Source of the DNA: Rhodospirillales bacterium
GTDB taxonomy: Bacteria > Pseudomonadota > Alphaproteobacteria > ATCC43930 > CGMCC-115725
Length of the DNA: 32,120 bases
Direction: 5' to 3'
NCBI GenBank assembly: GCA_027315365.1
Contig: DAHUYF010000168.1
Location: 1-32,120, forward strand
Shown: positions 23,952-32,120 of the stretch, piece by piece
How the letters are laid out: each line of letters begins with the position of its first letter
How positions within the stretch are numbered: the first letter of the stretch is position 1
The notes under the pieces: generated by a model
Seen by the model: only the letters and a program-made list of their open reading frames with translations
Told to the model about the DNA's origin: nothing
The model's database searches: none
Translations under genes and position numbers: made by a program

Positions 23952-24248
23952 CGGCCGCAGGGGGCAACCCGAGGGCGCCGGTCCGCGCCGCTTCGGTAGC
24001 CCGGCGAGGCTTGACTTCCGCGCCCCGGTAGGCGATGCGGAAGGGGCGTGGACGGGGCTCGTCCGGCTCGCCAGAACGGCGAGGCAAAGGGGGCAGCGGC
24101 AGCTACCGGGGCGGGAACAAAGCCGGGATGCCGGGCGTTCTGCTGCCCATCGACCGTCCGGGCGCGCGGGCGTCGTCTGCGGCGAGGGCCGCTGCCGGCG
24201 ATTTCAGCCAATAATCGACGTCGAAGAGGCGTTCATAGAATAGGGATC
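23952..24248. other. Gene-free leader region before pckA
   Basis: No convincing gene is seen. Short inverted repeats are present: CTTCCGC/GCGGAAG (24015-24021 with 24037-24043), CAGAACG/CGTTCTG (24072-24078 with 24136-24142) and GGGCAGC/GCTGCCC (24091-24097 with 24142-24148). The last two interleave, a pseudoknot-like order. Seven-base repeats can arise by chance in such GC-rich DNA. The region may hold a degenerate intergenic repeat, the pckA promoter, or both; I could not identify clear -35 and -10 boxes. Confidence 0.4.
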
Positions 24249-24254
24249 AGGAGG
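24249..24254 (+). promoter_or_regulatory. Strong Shine-Dalgarno of pckA
   Basis: AGGAGG lies eight bases before the GTG at 24263 and decides that start codon, since there is no ATG at the conserved N-terminus. Confidence 0.8.
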
Positions 24255-24262
24255 TCAAGGCC

Positions 24263-25882
<1,620 letters not shown>

Positions 25883-25887
25883 GAAGA

Positions 25888-25978
25888 AGCCGTCAGCTAT
25901 CAGCCGTCGGCTGTCAGTTACTGGTTGTCAGCCTTCCGGCTTTGGGGCTCTCATGGCTGAGGGCGATAGCTGACGGCT
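25888..25978. repeat. 14-base inverted repeat with internal CAGC-type repeats
   Basis: AGCCGTCAGCTATC (25888-25901) and GATAGCTGACGGCT (25965-25978) are perfect reverse complements. Between them are related units such as CAGCCGTCGGCTGTCAG and TTGTCAGCC. The right arm ends two bases before the hydrolase ATG. It looks like a short repeat cluster; it could form a terminator-like stem after pckA or mask the next start. Confidence 0.6.
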
Positions 25979-25979
25979 G

Positions 25980-26942
25980 ATGGCTATGATCGAGCACCGC
26001 TTCGTCGAGGCCAACGGCCTCCGGCTGCATGTCGCCGAGCTGGGCGCGGGGCCGGCGGTGGTGCTGTGCCATGGCTGGCCCGAGACATGGTATTCCTGGC
26101 GCCACCAGATGGTCGCGCTCGCGGATGCGGGCTTTCGCGTGCTGGCGCCGGACATGCGCGGCTACGGGCGCAGCGACCGGCCCGAGGCGATCGAGGCCTA
26201 TACCCAGCTGCACATCGTCGGCGACATGGTCGGTCTGCTCGACGCGCTCGAGATCGGGCAGGCGGCGATCGTCGGCCATGATTGGGGGGCGCCGGCGGCA
26301 TGGCACTCGGCGCTGATGCGGCCGGACCGCTTCCGCGCCGTGGCCGGGCTGAGCGTGCCCTATCGGCCGCGCGGCAGGATCAGCGCCATCGACGCGTTCA
26401 AGCGCGCCGGCATGGATACCATCTACATGATGTATTTCCAGCAGCCGGGCATCGCCGAGGCCGAGTTCGAGCGCGACATCGCGCGCGCGCTGCGCAGCGT
26501 CTACTACTCGGCCTCCGGCAGCCTGCCGCCGGGCAAGAAGTGGAACGCCTTCGTGCCCGCGGGCAAGGGGCTGCTCGACACCACCTTCGATACCGAAATG
26601 CCGCTGCCCTGGCTCGGCGCCGAGGATCTCGCCGAATACGTCAAGGACTTCACCGCCAGCGGCTTCCGCGGCGGCTTCAACTGGTACCGCAATCTGCAGC
26701 GCAATTGGGAGCTGATGGCGCCGTTCGCCGGCTCGCCGATCATGCAACCTTCGCTGTTCATCGCCGGCACGCGCGACGGCGTCATCCGCATGCCGGGCAT
26801 GCGCGTCGGCCTGGACGAGATGCGCCCGGTGCTGCCGGGGCTGCGCCAGAGCGTGCTGATCGAGGGCGCCGGGCATTGGGTGCAGCAAGAGGCGCCGGCG
26901 GCGGTGAACGCGCTGCTGATCGAGTTTTTGCAGGGGCTGTAG
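25980..26942 (+). CDS. Alpha/beta hydrolase, epoxide hydrolase-like
   Basis: A 320-residue alpha/beta-fold hydrolase. The oxyanion motif LCHGWPETWYSWRHQ is near residue 30, and the nucleophile is Asp101 in VGHDWGAPAAW, as in epoxide hydrolases and haloalkane dehalogenases. NWYRN in the cap supplies a candidate catalytic Tyr; the acid is probably Asp in IAGTRDGVI and the base His in GAGHWVQQE. HGWPE plus a cap Tyr favours soluble epoxide hydrolase. The ATG at 25980 is used; an in-frame ATG at 25986 is equally possible and neither has a strong Shine-Dalgarno. It is followed after one base by the MDR reductase. Confidence 0.88.
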   Translation: MAMIEHRFVEANGLRLHVAELGAGPAVVLCHGWPETWYSWRHQMVALADAGFRVLAPDMRGYGRSDRPEAIEAYTQLHIVGDMVGLLDALEIGQAAIVGHDWGAPAAWHSALMRPDRFRAVAGLSVPYRPRGRISAIDAFKRAGMDTIYMMYFQQPGIAEAEFERDIARALRSVYYSASGSLPPGKKWNAFVPAGKGLLDTTFDTEMPLPWLGAEDLAEYVKDFTASGFRGGFNWYRNLQRNWELMAPFAGSPIMQPSLFIAGTRDGVIRMPGMRVGLDEMRPVLPGLRQSVLIEGAGHWVQQEAPAAVNALLIEFLQGL

Positions 26943-26943
26943 C

Positions 26944-27957
26944 ATGTCCGTCCGGCAGAACCGCCAAGTGCGGCTGAAATCGCGCCCCTCGGGGATTCCG
27001 CAGGCCGAGCATTTCGAGATCGCCGCGGCCCCGCCGCCGGAGCCGCAGACCGGCGAGTTCGTGGTGCGCAACCGCTATCTCTCGGTCGATCCTGCCATGC
27101 GCGGCTGGGTCGGCGCGGTCGCCAATTACGCCAAGCCGGTCGGCCTCGGCGAGGTCATGCGGGCGCGCGCCGTCGGCGAGATCGTCGCCTCGCGCCACGC
27201 CGATTACCGCGTCGGCGATACCGTGGTGGGCTGGCTCGGCTGGCAGGAATACGCGCTCTCCGACGGCAGAGGCATCATCCGCCGCGTCAAAGAGACCGAT
27301 ATCCCGCTGTCGGCGGCGCTGGGCGTGCTCGGCATGAACGGCGTCACCGCCTATTTCGGCCTGCTCGAGGTGGGCCAGCCCAAGCCGGGCGAGACGGTGG
27401 TGGTGTCGACCGCGGCGGGCTCGGTCGGCTCGGCGGTGGGGCAGATCGCCAAGCTGCGCGGCTGCCGCACGGTGGGCATCGCCGGCGGCGCCGAGAAGAC
27501 CCGGCTCTGCCGCGAGGAGTTCGGCTACGACGCCGCCATCGACTACAAGGCTGCGGCCGATCTCGACGCGGCGCTGGCGGCGGCCTGCCCCGGCGGCATC
27601 GACGTCTATTTCGACAACACCTCGGGCGCGATCAGCGACGCGGTGCTGCGCCGGATCAACAAGCGCGCCCGCATCGTCATCTGCGGCACGGCATCGCTGG
27701 CGAGCTGGGATCCCTGGCCGTCGGGCCCGCGCGTCGAGCGCCACCTGCTGGTCAAGAGCGCGCGCATCGAAGGTTTCCTCGTCTTCGATTACGAGGACCG
27801 CACCGAGGAGGCGGTGGCGCAGCTGGCCGCCTGGGTGCGCGAGGGCCGGCTGCGCTATCGCGAGGATGTGCTGGACGGTATCGAGGCCGCGCCCGACGCC
27901 ATCGCCGGGCTCTATCGCGGCGAGAATCTCGGCAAACGCCTGATCCGGCTGGCGTGA
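26944..27957 (+). CDS. MDR family NADP-dependent oxidoreductase (leukotriene B4 dehydrogenase/CurA-like)
   Basis: A 337-residue zinc-independent medium-chain reductase. The N-terminus RQVRLKSRPSGIPQAEHFEI and RNRYLSVDPAMRGWVG are typical of the LTB4 12-hydroxydehydrogenase group. GVTAYFGLLEVGQPKPGE leads into the NADPH-binding motif VVVSTAAGSVGSAVGQIAKL, and the C-terminus ends YRGENLGKRLI. Such enzymes reduce alpha,beta-unsaturated carbonyls. It lies one base after the hydrolase stop, so the two are co-transcribed and may act on the same reactive compounds (epoxide and enone detoxification); that link is inference. Confidence 0.91.
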   Translation: MSVRQNRQVRLKSRPSGIPQAEHFEIAAAPPPEPQTGEFVVRNRYLSVDPAMRGWVGAVANYAKPVGLGEVMRARAVGEIVASRHADYRVGDTVVGWLGWQEYALSDGRGIIRRVKETDIPLSAALGVLGMNGVTAYFGLLEVGQPKPGETVVVSTAAGSVGSAVGQIAKLRGCRTVGIAGGAEKTRLCREEFGYDAAIDYKAAADLDAALAAACPGGIDVYFDNTSGAISDAVLRRINKRARIVICGTASLASWDPWPSGPRVERHLLVKSARIEGFLVFDYEDRTEEAVAQLAAWVREGRLRYREDVLDGIEAAPDAIAGLYRGENLGKRLIRLA

Positions 27958-27986
27958 CCGCGTGGCGGCGGCGTCCCCTGATACGC

Positions 27987-28136
27987 TCAGGCGCCCGGTC
28001 CGATCTCGTTCAATCGGTCTTCCGCCTCGCGCAGCATCCGCTCGAGTTCGCGACGCACGCGCTCGTCATCCATGCCGCGGAGGAGCTGTCGATAGCGTTC
28101 AATTGATTCGCGAAGTACACATTTTTCACTCTCCAT
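27987..28136 (-). CDS. Small hypothetical protein (49 aa)
   Basis: A short minus-strand frame starting with ATG at 28136 and ending at 27987. The product begins MESEKCVLRESIERYRQLL, continues RGMDDERVRRELERMLREAE and ends DRLNEIGPGA. It is strongly helical and charged, with heptad-like spacing of Leu and Arg/Glu, much like small alphaproteobacterial proteins built on a YRxLL...RxxLExxLxEAExxL pattern. The reading frame closes with a stop about 36 bases upstream, so no longer version exists. Shine-Dalgarno is poor. It lies opposite the two flanking plus-strand genes, in otherwise empty DNA. Function unknown. Confidence 0.55.
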   Translation of the reverse strand: MESEKCVLRESIERYRQLLRGMDDERVRRELERMLREAEDRLNEIGPGA

Positions 28137-28280
28137 TACAGAGTAACGCCCGCCTCGGCCCCGACGATCTCACCTTCAACTGGGGGTGGCAACTTGGGTT
28201 ACACTTCAACCGATGATTCGGCCTAAGGGCGCCGGCCGGCCCGCCTGCGGCAAAGAACCAGTGGACCGCGCCGGACGTTG

Positions 28281-28290
28281 TTGCTAGCAA
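28281..28290. repeat. Palindrome upstream of Nramp gene
   Basis: TTGCTAGCAA is a perfect 10-base palindrome directly next to the Fur-like box. It may be part of the same operator or an independent site. Confidence 0.35.
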
Positions 28291-28291
28291 T

Positions 28292-28306
28292 TGCAAATCA
28301 TTCTTA
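28292..28306 (+). promoter_or_regulatory. Fur-like metalloregulator box before the Nramp gene
   Basis: TGCAAATCATTCTTA, read on the other strand as TAAGAATGATTTGCA, matches 10 of the 14 specified positions of the 7-1-7 Fur consensus TGATAATNATTATCA. It sits 17 bases upstream of the chosen Nramp start, where a bound Fur, Mur or similar repressor would block expression when metal is plentiful. Confidence 0.45.
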
Positions 28307-28323
28307 GTTCTGGATGCACGCGC

Positions 28324-29568
28324 TTGACCGATTTCGCCCTCCGCCGTCCGCCCTTGCGCAAGCTCGCCTGGCTCGCCGCGCTGGGCCCCGGGCTCATCGT
28401 CATGCTCGCGGACACCGATGCCGGCAGCATCATCACCGCGGCGCAAAGCGGCGCGCAGTGGGGCTATCGGCTGCTGCTGGTGCAGCTGCTGCTGGTGCCG
28501 GTGCTCTACATCGTACAGGAGCTGACGGCGCGCCTCGGCCTGGTCACCGGCCGCGGCCATGGCGAGCTGATCGCCGAGCATTTCGGCCGCGCCTGGGCCT
28601 GGCTCTCGGTCTCGACGCTGGCGGTGGCCTGCGTCGGCGCACTGATCACCGAACTCTCCGGCCTGGCCGGGGTGGGGCTGCTGTTCGGCGTGCCGGCCTG
28701 GATCAGCGTCAGCCTCACCGCCGGCGCCATGATCCTGATGGTGCTGACCGGCTCCTACCGCTCGGTCGAGGGCGTGGCGGTGTCGCTGGGCCTGTTCGAG
28801 CTCGCCTTCATCGGCGTCGCCTGGGCGGCGCATCCCGACCCCGCCGCGATGCTCGGCGGGCTGACGCAGCTGCCGCTCGGCGACCACGCCTATCTCTATC
28901 TGGTCACCGCTAACATCGGCGCGGTGATCATGCCGTGGATGATCTTCTACCAGCAATCGGCGGTGGTGGAGAAAGGGCTGGGCCCGGCCCATCTGCGCCT
29001 CACGCGGCTGGAGACGATGGCGGGCGCGGTGCTGACGCAGCTGATCATGGCGGCGGTGCTGGTCGCCACCGCCGCCACCATCGGCCGCGCCCGGCCCGAC
29101 GCGCCGCTCGACACGGTGCAGCAGATCTCCGACGCGCTGCTGCCGTTCCTCGGGCCGCGGCTCGGGCGCATCGTCTTCGCCGCCGGCATGAGCGGCGCGG
29201 CGCTGGTCGCCGCCATCGTGGTCTCGCTCACCGCCGCCTGGGGGGTGGGCGAGGTGGCGGGCTTCAAGCGCTCACTCGAGCATCACCCGCTCGAGGCGCC
29301 GTGGTTCTACGGCATCTTCAGCTTCTGCCTGGTGGTCGCGGCGGCGCTGGTCGCCTCGGGGGTCGATCTGGTGCGGCTTAGCGTCGGCGTGCAGGTGCTG
29401 AACGCGCTGCTGCTGCCGATCGTGCTCGGGTTCCTCTACCTGCTGGCGCTGAAGGCGCTGCCCGACGCCTGGCGGCTCAAAGGCCTCTATGCCTGGGTGG
29501 TCGGCGCGGCAATGGCAATGACCGCGGGCTTCGGCGTGGTCGCGGGGCTGATCGGTCTGGTGAATTAG
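28324..29568 (+). CDS. Nramp family divalent metal transporter (atypical motifs)
   Basis: A 414-residue membrane protein with about 11 hydrophobic helices. Helix 1 reads LGPGLIVMLADTDAGSIITA: the canonical metal-binding DPGN is DAGS here (Asp32 kept, Asn replaced by Ser35). Helix 6 reads NIGAVIMPWMIFYQQS: the canonical MPH is MPW (Met203 kept, His replaced by Trp). So the Asp and Met ligands remain while the Asn and His differ. It may carry manganese, iron or another divalent ion. The start is uncertain: TTG at 28324 is chosen; a TTG at 28291 would place the coding region over the Fur-like box. It converges on polA. Confidence 0.87.
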   Translation: MTDFALRRPPLRKLAWLAALGPGLIVMLADTDAGSIITAAQSGAQWGYRLLLVQLLLVPVLYIVQELTARLGLVTGRGHGELIAEHFGRAWAWLSVSTLAVACVGALITELSGLAGVGLLFGVPAWISVSLTAGAMILMVLTGSYRSVEGVAVSLGLFELAFIGVAWAAHPDPAAMLGGLTQLPLGDHAYLYLVTANIGAVIMPWMIFYQQSAVVEKGLGPAHLRLTRLETMAGAVLTQLIMAAVLVATAATIGRARPDAPLDTVQQISDALLPFLGPRLGRIVFAAGMSGAALVAAIVVSLTAAWGVGEVAGFKRSLEHHPLEAPWFYGIFSFCLVVAAALVASGVDLVRLSVGVQVLNALLLPIVLGFLYLLALKALPDAWRLKGLYAWVVGAAMAMTAGFGVVAGLIGLVN

Positions 29569-29719
29569 CCCGCCCGGCGCCGTGAATTGAGATTCATCTC
29601 TTGAGCCTGGGCGAGCGGGCGCGGCCCCGGTGAGGGCCCCGGCGAGAAGCATCCCCAGCAGTGCCTGCGGATAGCCCGCCTTCAAGGAATGGGTGATGGC
29701 TCACTACGGATGAACATCG

Positions 29720-29735
29720 ATTCATTTTTTGACCG
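29720..29735 (+). repeat. 16-base direct repeat, copy 1
   Basis: ATTCATTTTTTGACCG occurs here and exactly again at 29853-29868, 133 bases downstream. Both copies are followed by G-rich sequence containing GAG. Confidence 0.8.
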
Positions 29736-29756
29736 CGGGGAGTGGCAATGACGCAT

Positions 29757-29800
29757 GCCGGTTGTTTCCCGGCGAAAAAACAAAGCGCCTGTCCGCTTTG
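29757..29800. repeat. Two adjacent hairpins between the direct repeats
   Basis: GCCGG/CCGGC (29757-29761 with 29769-29773) is followed by an A-run and then CAAAGCG/CGCTTTG (29781-29787 with 29794-29800, six-base loop). The first stem followed by AAAAAA would read as a terminator on the minus strand only if the T-run followed, which it does not. Confidence 0.5.
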
Positions 29801-29836
29801 ATCGATCATCCGCGTCGAGGGCGGGACGGAGGCTCG

Positions 29837-29864
29837 CAAAAAATGAGCCTTTATTCATTTTTTG
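29837..29864. repeat. AT-rich hairpin overlapping the second direct repeat
   Basis: CAAAAAATGA (29837-29846) pairs perfectly with TCATTTTTTG (29855-29864) around an eight-base loop, GCCTTTAT. The stem is almost entirely A and T, unusual in this genome. Confidence 0.65.
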
Positions 29865-29868
29865 ACCG
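29853..29868 (+). repeat. 16-base direct repeat, copy 2
   Basis: Exact second copy of ATTCATTTTTTGACCG. Its first part also forms the right arm of the AT-rich hairpin at 29837-29864. Confidence 0.8.
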
Positions 29869-29940
29869 AGGCGAGGATGCGGGCCGCTCTCCGAGGGGAA
29901 ATCGTGCCCGTGGCTCCCACTGGCGCTGAGTGCGTTGTGC

Positions 29941-29973
29941 GACGTGGATGCGCGGGACGAGACGGCGCATGAC
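29941..29973. repeat. Degenerate palindromic intergenic element
   Basis: ATGCGC (29948-29953) and GCGCAT (29965-29970) are the arms of a short palindrome flanked by GACGTGG and GAC. Read on the minus strand it resembles a decayed copy of the GC-rich palindrome (TCATGCCCGG... type) scattered between genes of many alphaproteobacteria. The resemblance is from memory. Confidence 0.35.
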
Positions 29974-30059
29974 GACTGCGCCATCGCGGTCGACGCCGCT
30001 CAACCGGAGAGCCCTGGCTGGTGCGGGAGAAACGCGGGACGCGGCCGAGCGCGGCAGCC

Positions 30060-32120
30060 TCAGTGCGCCTCGTCCCAATTGGCCGCCGTGCCGGTCTCGA
30101 CGGTGAGCGGCACGGAGAGCGTCAGCGCCGGAGCGCAGGCCTGCTCCATCACATCCTTCGCCAGCGACGCGGTCCGCTCCGCCTCGTTCTCCGGCGCCTC
30201 GAAGACCAGCTCGTCATGGACCTGCAGCAGCATGCGCGCCTTGAGGCCGGCGCGGCTCAGCGCCGCCGGGATGCGGATCATGGCGCGCTTGATGATGTCG
30301 GCGGCGGTGCCCTGCAGCGGCGCGTTGATCGCCTCGCGCTCGGCATATCCCCGCCGCGCCGGGTTGGCGTCCTTGATGCCGGGGAGATAGCAGCGCCGGC
30401 CGAACAGCGTCTCGACATAGCCGCGCTCCCGGCACTCCGCCTTGCAGCGGTCCATATAGGCGCGGATGCCGGGGAAGCGCGCGAAATAAGCCTTGATGAA
30501 CTCCGCCGCGTCGGCCTGCGGCACCTGGAGGCGCTGCGCCAGGCCGAAGGCGCTCATGCCGTAGAGGATGCCGAAATTGATCGCCTTGGCGCGGCGGCGG
30601 ATGTCGCCGGTCATCTCGTCCATCGGCACGCCGAAGACCTCGCTGGCGGTCAGCGCGTGGATGTCGGCGCCGGCGCGGAACGCCTCCTTGAGCGGGCCGA
30701 CATCGGCCATATGCGCCGCCAGCCGCAGCTCGATCTGGCTGTAGTCGGCCGAGATCAGCACATGGCCGGGCTCGGCGACGAAGGCGCGGCGGATCTTGCG
30801 GCCCTCCTCGGTGCGGATCGGGATGTTCTGCAGATTGGGATCGGTCGAGGACAGCCGGCCGGTGATCGCGCCGGCGAGCGAGAAGCAGGTGTGGACGCGG
30901 CCGGTCCGGGGGTTGATCTCCTCGACCAGCGCGTCGGCATAGGTGCTCTTGAGCTTGGCGAGCTGGCGCCAGTCGAGCACGCGCGCCGGCAGATCGTGGG
31001 TGAGCGCCAGCTGCTCCAGCACCGCGGCGTCGGTGCCGTAGGCGCCGGTCTTGTTCTTGCGGCCGCCGCCGAGGGCGAGCTCGTCGAACAGCACCTCGCC
31101 CAATTGCTTGGGCGAGCCGATGTTGAAGGGATGGCCGGCGAGGCGATGGATCTCCTGCTCGAGCTCGGAGAGCCGCGCGGCGAAATCCTGCGACAGCCGG
31201 TTGAGCTCGGCGCGGTCGACGCGGATGCCGGCGCGCTCCATCTCGGCGACGACGCGCACCAGCGGCCGCTCGATGGTCTCGTAGAAGGCGAGCCGGCGCT
31301 CGGCGATGAGCCGCGGCTTCAGCAGGCGATGGAGGCGCAGGGTGATGTCGGCGTCCTCGGCGGCGTAGTCGCGCGCCTTCTCCAGCGGCACGGCGGCGAA
31401 GCCGATATGCCCCTTGCCGCTGCCGGCGACGTCCTTGTACTTGATGGTGGCGTGGCCGAAATGGAGATCGGCCAGTTCGTCGAGGCCGTGGCCGTGCAGC
31501 CCGCCTTCCAGCACGAAGGAGATCAGCATGGTGTCGTCGACCGGTGCCACGGCGATGCCATAGGCGGCGAGCACCGCGACATCGTATTTTATGTTCTGCC
31601 CGATCTTGAGCACGCCGTCGTCCTCGAGCAGCGGCTTCAGCCGCGCCAGCGCCGCGGCAATTGGAATCTGCTTCAGCACCGCGGGCGCGGCGGCGAGATC
31701 GAGTTCGCCCGCGCCGTTGGCGCGATGCGCCAGCGGCACGTAGCAGGCCTCGCCCGGCTCCAGCGCCAGCGACAAACCCACCAGCTCGGCATCCGCCGGG
31801 TTGAGCGAGGTGGTCTCGGTATCCACCGCCACGACGCCCTTGGCGGCGGCGGCGGCGATCCAGGCGTCGAGCTCGGCGATCTCCTGCACCAGCGCGTAGC
31901 GGCGCTCGACCTGGCGTAGATCGGGCGCCGGCGGCAATGCCATCGGTTCGGCCGCCGCGGGCGCGACCGAAGCGGCGGCGACCGGCGCCGCACCGTTCCC
32001 CGTGCCGAGCCGGGTCTCGACCCGCGCCAGCAAATTCTTGAAGCCGTTGTCGCGCAGGAAGGCGCCGAGCCGCTCGCGGTCGGGCGGCTTCACCGCGAGA
32101 TCGTCGAGCGGCAGGGTCAG
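30060..32120 (-). CDS. polA: DNA polymerase I (partial, N-terminus outside window)
   Basis: Family A polymerase for gap filling and Okazaki fragment processing. The 686 residues present run in frame off the window edge; the missing part would hold the 5'-nuclease domain. The 3'-5' proofreading exonuclease is intact: GVVAVDTETTSLNP (catalytic Asp codon 31821-31823), GQNIKYDVAVL and RDYAAEDADITLRL. Polymerase motif A is LISADYSQIELRLAAHM, motif B RRRAKAINFGILYGMSAFGL, and motif C LLQVHDELVFEAP (Asp codon 30213-30215). The C-terminus NWDEAH is typical. It converges on the Nramp gene across a 491-base gap. Confidence 0.97.
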   Translation of the reverse strand: MTLPLDDLAVKPPDRERLGAFLRDNGFKNLLARVETRLGTGNGAAPVAAASVAPAAAEPMALPPAPDLRQVERRYALVQEIAELDAWIAAAAAKGVVAVDTETTSLNPADAELVGLSLALEPGEACYVPLAHRANGAGELDLAAAPAVLKQIPIAAALARLKPLLEDDGVLKIGQNIKYDVAVLAAYGIAVAPVDDTMLISFVLEGGLHGHGLDELADLHFGHATIKYKDVAGSGKGHIGFAAVPLEKARDYAAEDADITLRLHRLLKPRLIAERRLAFYETIERPLVRVVAEMERAGIRVDRAELNRLSQDFAARLSELEQEIHRLAGHPFNIGSPKQLGEVLFDELALGGGRKNKTGAYGTDAAVLEQLALTHDLPARVLDWRQLAKLKSTYADALVEEINPRTGRVHTCFSLAGAITGRLSSTDPNLQNIPIRTEEGRKIRRAFVAEPGHVLISADYSQIELRLAAHMADVGPLKEAFRAGADIHALTASEVFGVPMDEMTGDIRRRAKAINFGILYGMSAFGLAQRLQVPQADAAEFIKAYFARFPGIRAYMDRCKAECRERGYVETLFGRRCYLPGIKDANPARRGYAEREAINAPLQGTAADIIKRAMIRIPAALSRAGLKARMLLQVHDELVFEAPENEAERTASLAKDVMEQACAPALTLSVPLTVETGTAANWDEAH

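Larger units (their letters stand above)
29569..30059. other. Repeat-rich intergenic region between Nramp gene and polA
   Basis: A 491-base gap between convergent genes with no convincing gene. It is less GC-rich in its centre than the surroundings. It holds a 16-base direct repeat, several hairpins and a degenerate palindrome (listed separately). No classical GC-stem plus T-run terminator is clear for either neighbour. The short open frames within it look like chance frames. Confidence 0.6.

Noticed and set aside
28126-28992. 288-codon minus-strand frame overlapping the Nramp gene start
   Set aside because: Low-complexity His/Gln/Arg-rich antisense product; the Nramp frame has transmembrane helices and conserved motifs.
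29682-29984. Possible 100-residue minus-strand protein in the Nramp-polA gap
   Set aside because: It spans the hairpins and direct repeats, has no recognisable domain, and similar chance frames occur on both strands of the gap.

Overview
The window is chromosomal DNA of a very GC-rich alphaproteobacterium. The evidence is a DivL-type pseudokinase, the ChvG/ChvI two-component pair, a short alphaproteobacterial HPr kinase, the AddA/AddB nuclease and the tsaE-amgK-murU-addB-addA order. A free-living, Rhodospirillales-like lineage is a reasonable guess, but the genus cannot be told from this sequence. I see no rRNA, tRNA, CRISPR array, prophage or insertion sequence.

Left part (1-8068, all minus strand): addA (cut by the window edge), addB, murU, amgK and tsaE. 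These cover double-strand-break repair, recycling of the peptidoglycan sugar MurNAc, and tRNA t6A modification. Neighbours overlap by 4 or 8 bases except for a 102-base gap between murU and addB.

Middle-left (8124-11217): four accessory genes in mixed orientation. They are a Gfo/Idh/MocA oxidoreductase (minus), then a thioredoxin-reductase-like ferredoxin-NADP reductase, a MAPEG membrane protein and a SnoaL-like protein (plus). They sit between divL and tsaE, which I recall as closer neighbours in other alphaproteobacteria.

Centre (11303-21758, all minus strand): divL, ahcY, the phosphotransferase signalling set (Enzyme I, HPr, EIIA, rapZ, hprK) and chvG-chvI. The set from hprK to EIIA to HPr is joined by 4-base ATGA overlaps and ends at a clear intrinsic terminator after Enzyme I. 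ahcY has its own candidate promoter just downstream. No sugar permease is present, so the phosphotransferase chain looks regulatory. DivL carries Tyr in place of the phospho-accepting His, as in the Caulobacter protein that controls CckA-CtrA signalling.

Right part (21872-32120): a divergent AraC regulator and MFS transporter, pckA (gluconeogenesis), an epoxide-hydrolase-like enzyme with a zinc-independent MDR reductase, a tiny minus-strand ORF (49 aa), an atypical Nramp metal transporter behind a Fur-like box, and polA (minus strand, cut by the window edge). The 491-base gap between Nramp and polA is full of short repeats and hairpins.

Most of the window is a well-known type of housekeeping and regulatory neighbourhood. 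I do not see a clearly new multi-gene system. The items most worth a second look are the DivL active site and its setting, the Nramp variant with its operator, the small ORF, and the repeat-rich gap before polA.
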